The notes under the pieces: model-generated
Seen by the model: only the letters and a program-made list of their open reading frames with translations
What the model was told of the DNA's origin: nothing
Database searches by the model: none
Position numbers and translations under genes: made by a program
From: Tabrizicola sp.
Lineage (GTDB): Bacteria > Pseudomonadota > Alphaproteobacteria > Rhodobacterales > Rhodobacteraceae
Assembly (NCBI GenBank): GCA_025458105.1
Contig: JALOTD010000011.1
Span: forward strand, 1 to 61,661
Reading direction: 5' to 3'
DNA length: 61,661 nt
Part shown: positions 54,919 through 61,661 of the stretch, in pieces
Position numbering within the stretch: the stretch's first letter is position 1
Layout of the letters: each line of letters starts with the position of its first letter

Positions 54919-56613
54919 CTACTTCTCGGTCCACATCACGCCGGCCGGAGGAATGGTCACCCCACCCCATTCGGCCGGAACCGGGTTGTAGTTGAACAGG
55001 AACCGGTGCGTGGCGGTGTCGCGCCGCCGCAGGCCTTCGGGCAAAGGGTCGGTCTCGATGCCTTCGGCCGCGCAGGCGCGGTGCAGGATGCGGTTCAGGG
55101 CCACGTCGTCCGGCCAGCCGCCCAGATAGTGCAACTTGCCCCGGGCTACCAGCGCGGGCCAGCCATCCTCGGCCGCCTCTACGACCTCGGCGGTGCCTTC
55201 CAGCTTTTCCCGCCAGGTGTGGAAGGCCCCGCCCTGCGCCAGCGGCACCGGCACATCCGGCGGCAGGCTTTCGACGCGGGCGATCACGGCATCAAGCCCC
55301 GGAAGGGCGGGCGGCAGTGGCACGGGGATCGCGAAGTTCGGGGTCTTGGAGTTCGTCCGCGGCCCAAGGATCGCAGGATGTCGACGTTCAGCCCCAGCCG
55401 GCGCAGGCCTTTGTAGACGTGGAAAACCAGCCAGAAATGGCTGAAGCCCCGGCCCTGCGGCTGCGTCTCCCACGCCCAGTCCGAGGCATAGTCGAACACC
55501 AGCCCCACATCGGCCCGCGCGGTGCCCACGTCGGGCATCGCCGCCAGTTCCTGCGCAACCTGTCCAGCCTCGCCAAAGGCCTGGGCGGGGGCGCTGTCGG
55601 GGCGAAGAAGCCCTGCGTGCATCTGTTCCTGCGCGAAGGGCGCCTGGCGCCAGCGGAAGTAGCAGACGGCCTCGGCCCCATGCGCAAAAGCCTCCCACGC
55701 CCAGAGGCGGGCCATGCCCGGCAGGGGGTCTGGGTTGTAGGGCGCCCAGTTCACAGGGCCCGGCTGCTGTTCCATGATCCACCAGCGGCCCCGGCCCACG
55801 GCGCGGTAAAGGTCGTGGTGGAAGGCCTGGAAATCCGGGTCACCCTGGCGGACGAAGCGGCGCTTGTGCTCGGGGTCAGCAGGGATGCGGTCGGACAGGA
55901 AGCCCAAGGGGTAGCTGTCCCACGACGCGATATCCAGGTCTGCCCCCACGGCGTAATGGTCGAATTCCGTCACCGCGCCCATGTAGTTGTGGGCGATGGG
56001 ATAGGGCGAATGCTTGCGCAGGATGTCCACCTGCAGCCGGTTGAAGCTGACCACCTGATCGCTGGAGAAGCGGCGGAAGTCCATGACATGGGAAGGGTTC
56101 GGTTCCGTCACCGTCAGGTTCGGCAGGCCGACCTCGCGGAAGTCGCGCAGAATAGCTGAGCGTCGTCGCATGGCAGGCGTATTCGTTGTCGGTCTGCCAG
56201 GCCGCGACATGGGGGTTCCGGCCATAGCGTTCGGCCAAAAGCGTCACGATCTTCGCGCATTCCGCGCGGTAGCCCTGGTGCGAGAAGCAGTAGTGCCGAC
56301 GCGAGCCGAAGCCGCGGACCCGCCCGTCCTTGTCCAGCGCGAACATGTCGGGGTGGCGGTTGGCCATCCAGCGCGGGGGGGTGGCGGTGGGTGTGCCCAG
56401 GACAACCTTCAGCCCCGCCTTGCCCAGCACCTCGATCGCGCGGTCCAGCCAGGCAAAGTCATAATGGCCCGGCTCCGGCTCCATCCGGCTCCAGGCGAAT
56501 TCGCCGATGCGGACCCAGGTCAGGCCAAGCGCGGCCATCCGGGCGGCGTCCTCGGCCCATTGCGCTTCGTTCCAATGTTCGGGGTAGTAGCAGACGCCAA
56601 GCGTGCGTTTCAT
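54919..56613 (-). pseudogene. GH42 beta-galactosidase, interrupted twice
   Basis: The start [20 protein letters not shown] is clear GH42. The N-terminal barrel continues with [16 protein letters not shown] and [10 protein letters not shown], with the catalytic acid Glu in DNEY. After TTLSYS (about 56150) the frame shifts and resumes as [20 protein letters not shown]; about 30 residues are missing. The barrel then runs through RWWIMEQQPGPVNWAPYN with the nucleophile Glu. At GLNVDIL (about 55373) it shifts again, resuming as ILGPRTNSKTPNFAIPVP; about 33 residues are missing. The final domain is intact to 54919. The start overlaps the lactonase stop by 4 bp. It is the last gene of the galactoside operon. 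Confidence 0.85.
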
Positions 56614-57446
56614 AAGGTAACCTGCGGTTCGGGAAGACCTTTCCCCACTCCGGGAAAGGCAAAGACCTGGCCCGAGGCCGGATGCCGCGCCCGTGCCTCT
56701 GCATCCATATGCTCCAGCGCCGTGGTGACATAAAGCGTGTTCAGCCCCTCGCCGCCAAAGGCCGGGCAAGACGATTGCGGCGCACCCGGCGTCTCGATCG
56801 CGTGCAGGAATGCCCCCTGCGCGTCATAGCAGGCCACCCGCCCCGCACCCCATTGAGCATTCCAGAAGCGGCCCTCGGCATCGATCACCGCGCCGTCCGG
56901 GTTCAGCCCGGCTCGCGCCAGGTCCAGCCAGACCTGCGGCTCGCCCAAGGGCCAGCCCTGCGCATCCAGCGCCACCTTCATCACCTTGCCCTCGATGGTA
57001 TCGGCGAAATGCGCCGCGCGGCCATCCGGGGTGAAACAGATTGCATTGGGAATGCTGATCCCCTTGAACAACAGGCGCAATTCGCCCTTGTGCCAGCGCC
57101 ATATGGCGCCTGCGCCCTTTTCGGCCGCCTTGCCCATCGTGCCGAACCAGAACCCGCCCTGCCGGTCGGCGCGGCCGTCGTTTGACCGCGTCTGCGGCGT
57201 GCCCGCGCTGGCAACCGCCACTCGTTCGCTAGTGGCTAGGTTCAGCCGGAAGATGCCCGTCTCGCAGGCCACCAGCAGCTCCTCCGCGCTGATCCACCCT
57301 GCTGCAGAGACGTATTCGGGGAAATTCCAAGACTGGCTTTGTGAATGAATGGTTCGCTTTAAGATATCGAACCAAAACAGTTGTTCACGAACTGGATGCC
57401 ACAGTGGGCCTTCGCCCAGCTCGCAGGACCGTGCATCGAAAATCAT
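56610..57446 (-). CDS. SMP-30/gluconolactonase-family lactonase (probable galactonolactonase)
   Basis: This 278-residue beta-propeller enzyme of the SMP-30 family hydrolyses sugar lactones. Conserved parts include [20 protein letters not shown] (metal-ligand Glu), [20 protein letters not shown] (Asn and Asp ligands) and [20 protein letters not shown]. Position between dgoA and beta-galactosidase suggests D-galactono-lactone as substrate, giving galactonate. Both ends overlap neighbours by 4 bp. The specificity is inferred from context. Confidence 0.9.
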   Translation of the reverse strand: MIFDARSCELGEGPLWHPVREQLFWFDILKRTIHSQSQSWNFPEYVSAAGWISAEELLVACETGIFRLNLATSERVAVASAGTPQTRSNDGRADRQGGFWFGTMGKAAEKGAGAIWRWHKGELRLLFKGISIPNAICFTPDGRAAHFADTIEGKVMKVALDAQGWPLGEPQVWLDLARAGLNPDGAVIDAEGRFWNAQWGAGRVACYDAQGAFLHAIETPGAPQSSCPAFGGEGLNTLYVTTALEHMDAEARARHPASGQVFAFPGVGKGLPEPQVTL

Positions 57447-58048
57447 CCGAACACCCTGTCGTAGGCTGCAACGATCTCCACCGCCCGCGCGGCGATCTCG
57501 TCCGTCGACAGGCCGGGCGTATAAAGGGCCGTTCCGATCCCGAAGCCGTTCGCCCCGGCCTTGGCCCAATCGGCAAAGTTCGCCGGACCGGCGCCCCCAA
57601 CCGCATAGACGGACAGATCCTTCGGCAAGACCGCGCGGATCGCCTTCAACCCCTCCGGCCCGATCAGGCTGCCGGGAAACAGCTTCAGCCCCGTCGCCCC
57701 CGCCTTGATCGCGGCAAAGCATTCCGTGGGCGTCATCACCCCGGGCCAGCTTGCCATTCCCGCCGCCCGCGTCGCCCGGATCACCTCGGCATCGGCATTG
57801 GGCGACACAACCAGTGTGCCGCCCGCCGCCTTCACCCGGGCAACGTCCTCGACCGTCAGAACAGTGCCCGCACCGATCTCGGCCCCCGGGACGGCGGCGA
57901 CCATCGCGGTGATCGAGTCAAACGGGTGCGGCGAATTCAGTGGTACTTCGATACGGGTGATCCCCGTCGCGACCAGTGCCTGGGCGGCCGCAGCGGCCTC
58001 TGCCGGGGTGATCCCGCGCAGAATGGCAATCAGGTTGCGGTGGGTCAT
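57443..58048 (-). CDS. dgoA: 2-dehydro-3-deoxy-6-phosphogalactonate aldolase
   Basis: This 201-residue KDPG/KDPGal-aldolase-family enzyme splits 2-keto-3-deoxy-6-phosphogalactonate to pyruvate and glyceraldehyde-3-phosphate. The Glu of the family is in [15 protein letters not shown], and the Schiff-base Lys is in [13 protein letters not shown]. The neighbouring kinase and lactonase point to the galactose rather than glucose version. It is coupled to both neighbours by 4-bp overlaps. Confidence 0.94.
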   Translation of the reverse strand: MTHRNLIAILRGITPAEAAAAAQALVATGITRIEVPLNSPHPFDSITAMVAAVPGAEIGAGTVLTVEDVARVKAAGGTLVVSPNADAEVIRATRAAGMASWPGVMTPTECFAAIKAGATGLKLFPGSLIGPEGLKAIRAVLPKDLSVYAVGGAGPANFADWAKAGANGFGIGTALYTPGLSTDEIAARAVEIVAAYDRVFG

Positions 58049-58950
58049 CGTGCTGCCTCGGTCATGGGGGAAAGCGCGGAAAGACCCGCCAGAGTGCAAT
58101 CGGTCGCGGACAGCCGCAGCGCCTCAACACACTGGCTCGCCAGCGCGCGGGCGTAAGCTGCGGACAGCGTCTCGGCCCCGATGAGGGTGACGCGCTGGCC
58201 CAGCCAATAGGGCTTGGCGGCCGCGAGTTCGGTGCCGATCAACAGACCCGACAACCGCGCGCGCGCAGCTTGTGGGGTCAGCCCGGCGATCAGCCCTTCG
58301 GCCCGCAGCGAAAACAAGCGCGCGCCCAGCTTCTCGGGCTTTGACAAGGCATCCGAAACGCCTGCGTCAAAGGCCGCCTCGTCCCAGCCGCCGCCTTGCA
58401 TCCCGTGGCGCAGCACCGAGGCTTCGGAAAGAAGGGCGAACATCTCGCCGGTCATGAAGGTTTGGAAACTGACGACCTCGCCCGCGCTAACATGGACCCA
58501 TTTCGAATGGGTTCCCGGCAGGCAGAGAACCCCGTCATAGCCTGGCAGCAACCGCAAGGCGCCCGCGATCTGTGTTTCTTCCCCACGCATCACATCCGCC
58601 GGGCTGGTTTGCTTCAGCCCCGGTGCAATCGCAACCTTCAGCCGGACATCGCTGACCGGCGCCATGACCAGGGCTGCCCGGTCCAGCGGGACGCAGGGCA
58701 CCGCCCGATAGGGTGCCTCGCACCAGCCCTGACGGCTACCCACCATTCCGCAGGCCACTACCGGCGGTCGCCCGGCCAGCCAGGGCCCGATCAGCCGTAC
58801 GAGAGCCGGCTCGAACCCATCGCGTGAAAGCTTGCCCATCCCCTCGTCGCTGGACGCCTCGGCCAAGACGCGGCCATCGCCGGACATCGCCCAGGCGCGC
58901 AGATTCGAGGTGCCCCAGTCCACGGCAATCCAGGCGGGGTCGACGCTCAT
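58045..58950 (-). CDS. dgoK: 2-dehydro-3-deoxygalactonokinase
   Basis: This 301-residue kinase of the DgoK family phosphorylates 2-keto-3-deoxygalactonate. The N-terminal phosphate-binding loop reads [15 protein letters not shown], and [10 protein letters not shown] and [15 protein letters not shown] are family signatures. It is coupled to the SDR gene upstream and dgoA downstream by 4-bp overlaps. Confidence 0.95.
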   Translation of the reverse strand: MSVDPAWIAVDWGTSNLRAWAMSGDGRVLAEASSDEGMGKLSRDGFEPALVRLIGPWLAGRPPVVACGMVGSRQGWCEAPYRAVPCVPLDRAALVMAPVSDVRLKVAIAPGLKQTSPADVMRGEETQIAGALRLLPGYDGVLCLPGTHSKWVHVSAGEVVSFQTFMTGEMFALLSEASVLRHGMQGGGWDEAAFDAGVSDALSKPEKLGARLFSLRAEGLIAGLTPQAARARLSGLLIGTELAAAKPYWLGQRVTLIGAETLSAAYARALASQCVEALRLSATDCTLAGLSALSPMTEAAR

Positions 58951-59708
58951 GACGAAATATACCCCCCGTCGAGGATCAGCGTCTGCGAGGTCATCATCTT
59001 CGACGCCTCGGATGCGAGGAACAGCACCGTCCCCGTCACGTCCTCGGGCTGGATCGGATCGGGGATGCACTGCCGGCCAAGATGCGTCGCCAGACTTTCC
59101 GGCGTGGCCCACATCTCTTTCTGGCGCTCCGTCAGCACCCAACCCGGCGCCAAGGCATTCACGCGAATGCGGTCTGGGCCGAATTCGCGGGCCAGCGTCC
59201 GGGTCAGGCCCACAATCCCGGCATTCGCAGTGATGTAGGCGGCATAACCCTTGTCAGCCATCATGAAGCTGATCGACGAGAAATTGACGATCGCACCGCC
59301 GCCAGCAGCCTTCATACCAGGGATCACGGCCTGGCAGGCGAAGAAATACGAACGAAGGTTCACATTGATCGACCAGTCCCAGAAGGTCTCGTCCGTCGTC
59401 ATCGTCTCATGCCGCTGGTCGTTCGCAGCGTTGTTGACCAGGACGGTAATCGGCCCATGCGCCTTGGCGGCAGTCGAGAGCGTCAGCTGCAACTGATCGG
59501 TGACCGAGATGTCGCAGGGCAGAAACAGGGGGCGGTTGCCCGTGGCGTGCTCCATCGCGTCGCAGAAAGGCGTTGCGTCCGAACGCTGGCAAAACGCAAC
59601 TTTCGCGCCCTGACGTAGGAAGCCTTCGGTCAGTGCCGCGCCGATACCCGAGCCGCCGCCGGTGATAAACACCGACTGGCCCTTAAGATCATGGAATGTC
59701 GCCGCCAT
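58947..59708 (-). CDS. SDR-family dehydrogenase, probable galactose 1-dehydrogenase, with catalytic Lys replaced
   Basis: This 253-residue short-chain dehydrogenase has the cofactor motif FITGGGSGIGAALTEGF, NNAA in the middle, Ser145 in NFSSISFMM and Tyr158. Position Tyr+4, which holds the catalytic Lys in almost all active SDRs, is Asn162 (codon AAT, 59223-59225). Context suggests oxidation of galactose to galactonolactone, the first step of the De Ley-Doudoroff path. The Asn may be a true change, a base error or mean impaired activity. It starts 7 bp after the alpha-galactosidase stop. Confidence 0.88.
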   Translation of the reverse strand: MAATFHDLKGQSVFITGGGSGIGAALTEGFLRQGAKVAFCQRSDATPFCDAMEHATGNRPLFLPCDISVTDQLQLTLSTAAKAHGPITVLVNNAANDQRHETMTTDETFWDWSINVNLRSYFFACQAVIPGMKAAGGGAIVNFSSISFMMADKGYAAYITANAGIVGLTRTLAREFGPDRIRVNALAPGWVLTERQKEMWATPESLATHLGRQCIPDPIQPEDVTGTVLFLASEASKMMTSQTLILDGGYISS

Positions 59709-59715
59709 CTTCCCC

Positions 59716-61071
59716 TCACGCTGCCTTGCGTGATCTTAGCCAGGCCGGCATCCAGTCGCCATGGGCGGCGATCAGATCGTCGACCAATTTCCGGATCTGG
59801 CGCAGGTCAAGCTCTGCTGCCGTGTGCGGATCAAGCATCGCGGCGTGATAGACATGCTCACGGTTTTCTTCCATCAGGGCCGCGACGGTCAGCTCCTGCA
59901 CGTTCACATTGGTCCGCATCAGCGCGATCAGCTGCGGAGGGATGTCGTTGACGGTCGTTGGCTGGAGGCCGTTTGCATCGACCAAGGTCGGCACTTCCAC
60001 AGCGGCCCCGGCGGGAAGCTGGGGAATGAAGCCCCGGTTCGGGACGTTGCCGTAGATGACCGATGGCGTTCCGGTCACCACCGAGTTCATGATCGTCGCG
60101 GCGTATTCGTGGGTCGGCTTGACCACGATCTTGTCGGCCTTGCGGTATTCCTCGGCCTGCGCGGCCCAGCGGGCGATCTGCTCTTCACAGCGCACGGGGT
60201 ATTCGTCGAGCGGGATGCCAAAGCTCTCGATCAGGTCGGGGCGATGGGTCTTGATGAACCACGGGACGTATTCGGCGAAATGCTCACTGCTTTCGGTGAC
60301 GAAATAGCCGAGATGCGTCATCACCTCATAGCGCACCTTGTTCGGGCAGCGCGGGTTCCAGCTGGAGGGCTTCGGGATCGCACCCTTGGCGTATCCGGCC
60401 TGCAGCGCGGGATAGAGGTCGCGGTAGCTGCCATCCGGCTGACGCGCTTCGAAGTTCAGGTAGAAGGCCATGTGATTGATCCCCGCCGCGCGATAGCGGA
60501 GGTCGGAAACCGGAATGTCCAGATCGCGCGCCAGTTCCTCGGCCGTGCCTTGGACCGAGTGGCAGAGGCCCACCTGCCGGACGTCGGGATACTTGGCGCC
60601 CAAAGCCCAGGTGTTGATCGCCATCGGATTGACGTATTGCAGCATGATCGCCTGCGGGCAGACGGCGCGCATGTCTTCGGCCAGCTTCCACAGATGCGGC
60701 ACAGTGCGCAGGCCGCGCATGATGCCGCCGATCCCCAGGGTGTCGGCAATGGTCTGGCGCAGGCCCACCTTCTTCGGCAGGTCGAAATCTGTGACGGTGC
60801 AGGGCTTGTAGCCGCCGATCTGGAAGGCGACGATCACGAAATCCGCGCCTTCCAGCGCGCGGCGCTGGTCCATGTGCGTCTCGACCGTGGCCGGGACACC
60901 CAGCGAGGCGACCATCTTCCGCGCCACCAGCTCGGATTCCTCCAGGCGCTTTCGGTCGATATCCATCAGCGCGATCTTCGCGCCCGACAGTGCCGGCATC
61001 TGCAACGCGTCGCCGATCAGGTTCTTCATGAAGACGGTCGATCCGGCCCCGATGAAGGCAATTTTGGTCAC
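59716..61071 (-). CDS. melA: GH4 alpha-galactosidase
   Basis: This 451-residue GH4 enzyme uses NAD and a divalent metal to hydrolyse alpha-galactosides by a redox mechanism. The NAD motif is IAFIGAGSTVFMKNLIGD. The metal Cys is in VGLCHSVQGTAEEL and the His in AAGINHMAFYLNF. NPMAINTWAL is a further conserved part. The start is GTG at 61071, overlapping the permease stop as GTGA. There is no signal peptide, so melibiose or raffinose-type sugars would be imported by the upstream ABC system and cleaved inside. Confidence 0.94.
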   Translation of the reverse strand: MTKIAFIGAGSTVFMKNLIGDALQMPALSGAKIALMDIDRKRLEESELVARKMVASLGVPATVETHMDQRRALEGADFVIVAFQIGGYKPCTVTDFDLPKKVGLRQTIADTLGIGGIMRGLRTVPHLWKLAEDMRAVCPQAIMLQYVNPMAINTWALGAKYPDVRQVGLCHSVQGTAEELARDLDIPVSDLRYRAAGINHMAFYLNFEARQPDGSYRDLYPALQAGYAKGAIPKPSSWNPRCPNKVRYEVMTHLGYFVTESSEHFAEYVPWFIKTHRPDLIESFGIPLDEYPVRCEEQIARWAAQAEEYRKADKIVVKPTHEYAATIMNSVVTGTPSVIYGNVPNRGFIPQLPAGAAVEVPTLVDANGLQPTTVNDIPPQLIALMRTNVNVQELTVAALMEENREHVYHAAMLDPHTAAELDLRQIRKLVDDLIAAHGDWMPAWLRSRKAA

Positions 61072-61661
61072 TTGACTGCTCCGAGTGTTAGGCCCGCGAT
61101 GAAGTGCTTCTGCATCAGGAAGAACATGGCGACGGGCGGAAGGGCGGCGAGGATGGACCCCGCCGAGACAAGGTGCCACTGGGCGATCCACTGGCCGTTG
61201 AGGGACGAGAGCCCCGCGGTGATGGGTTGGCTGTCGACGCCTTGCGTCAACACCGTGGCCCAGAAGAAATCATTCCAGATGAAGGTGAACACCAGCACCG
61301 ACAGCGCCGCGATGGCGGGCCGCATCAGGGGCAGCACGATGTACCAGAAGATCCGCCATTCGCTGACGCCTTCGACCCGCGCCGCCTCGATCAGTTCGAA
61401 TGGCAGCGCCTTGATGAAGTTGCGCATGAACAGCGTGCAGAACCCGGTCTGGAAGGCGATGTGGAACAGCGCCAGCCCGTACCAGGTGTCATACATCCCC
61501 AGTTGCAGCGTCATGTCGCGGACCGGGACCATCAGGATCTGGAACGGGACGAAGTTCCCGGCCACGAACATGAAGAACACCAGGATGTTCGCGCGGAACC
61601 CGTAGACGGCCAGCGCGAAGCCCGTCATCAGCGACAGCCCCACCGCGCCGATCACCGTGGG
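61068..61661 (-). CDS. ABC sugar transporter permease (MalG type), 5'-partial
   Basis: This is the C-terminal part (at least 196 residues) of a carbohydrate ABC permease; the gene continues past the window end. Hydrophobic helices include ILVFFMFVAGNFVPFQILMV and ALSVLVFTFIWNDFFWA. The EAA loop that contacts the ATPase is EAARVEGVSEWRIFW. WNDFFWATVL and the ending GLTLGAVK are typical of the MalG/CUT1 subfamily. It is coupled to melA by a 4-bp overlap, so the imported substrate is probably an alpha- or beta-galactoside. Confidence 0.93.
   Translation of the reverse strand, partial: PTVIGAVGLSLMTGFALAVYGFRANILVFFMFVAGNFVPFQILMVPVRDMTLQLGMYDTWYGLALFHIAFQTGFCTLFMRNFIKALPFELIEAARVEGVSEWRIFWYIVLPLMRPAIAALSVLVFTFIWNDFFWATVLTQGVDSQPITAGLSSLNGQWIAQWHLVSAGSILAALPPVAMFFLMQKHFIAGLTLGAVK

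Noticed and set aside
1..61661. tRNA, rRNA, CRISPR, prophage or insertion sequence
   Set aside because: No cloverleaf with a GGTTCGA arm, no repeat-spacer pattern, no transposase, integrase or phage structural gene was recognised.

Overview
The window is high-GC DNA from an alphaproteobacterium, most likely a member of the Rhodobacterales (Rhodobacteraceae/Paracoccaceae). This rests on gene content and order rather than on a marker gene: glnD-murJ-trpS, rsmI-yraN-gshB facing a LppC-type lipoprotein, a MerR/acyl-CoA dehydrogenase/GST/thiolase/FadJ cluster, and a De Ley-Doudoroff galactose operon. No rRNA, tRNA, CRISPR array, phage or insertion sequence was recognised. Most of the window is ordinary chromosomal backbone with tightly packed operons; many start and stop codons overlap by 4 bp.

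Layout. 1-2.1 kb: a nucleobase permease cut by the window edge and internally broken, then a frameshifted secreted protein with a pilus-type N-terminal domain. 2.2-5.1 kb: RidA, glycerophosphodiesterase, a PF04339-type acyltransferase and pterin dehydratase. 5.1-10.2 kb: peroxiredoxin facing a ferredoxin-reductase-like flavoprotein, rsmD, a HAD phosphatase and fadH. 10.2-15.1 kb: small EF-hand protein, LysR regulator, OmpA-like protein, GNAT, CinA-type domain protein and map. 15.1-19.2 kb: two proteins of unknown function, ilvD and a zinc-ribbon membrane protein. 19.4-21.7 kb: ftsE-ftsX-plsC. 21.7-25.3 kb: gshB, yraN and rsmI facing an LpoA-like lipoprotein. 25.3-34.5 kb: glnD, murJ, a rhomboid-fold protein lacking its catalytic residues, trpS, a ybjN-like gene, proC, csaA and a hydroxyacid reductase.

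34.6-43.5 kb (minus strand): a long acyl-CoA degradation operon headed by a MerR regulator. Its order is MerR, acyl-CoA dehydrogenase, a 70-aa protein, GST, thiolase, NTF2-like, cupin, SnoaL-like, double cupin and FadJ. The last four genes are coupled by 4-bp overlaps. 43.6-49.4 kb: DUF4139 and DUF4424 secreted proteins, an MFS carrier, asd and a small unknown protein. 49.4-54.8 kb: MFS carrier, GH13 alpha-glucosidase and a short-Q-loop cytochrome bd-type oxidase (cydAB/cioAB). 54.9-61.6 kb (minus strand): a galactoside operon with an ABC sugar permease, GH4 alpha-galactosidase, SDR dehydrogenase, dgoK, dgoA, lactonase and GH42 beta-galactosidase. It would hydrolyse galactosides and oxidise galactose through galactonate to pyruvate and glyceraldehyde-3-phosphate.

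The most striking feature is a recurring type of damage. The permease, FadJ, thiolase, GST and beta-galactosidase (twice) are each interrupted where tens of base pairs appear to be missing and the frame shifts, while both flanks remain well conserved; the pilus-domain gene has a simple frameshift. This could be an assembly or consensus fault or real microdeletion, and read mapping would tell. No clearly new defence or mobile system was found. The best candidates for new biology are the cupin/SnoaL/double-cupin cassette coupled to FadJ, the catalytically empty rhomboid, and a hairpin holding the start codon of the gene after asd.
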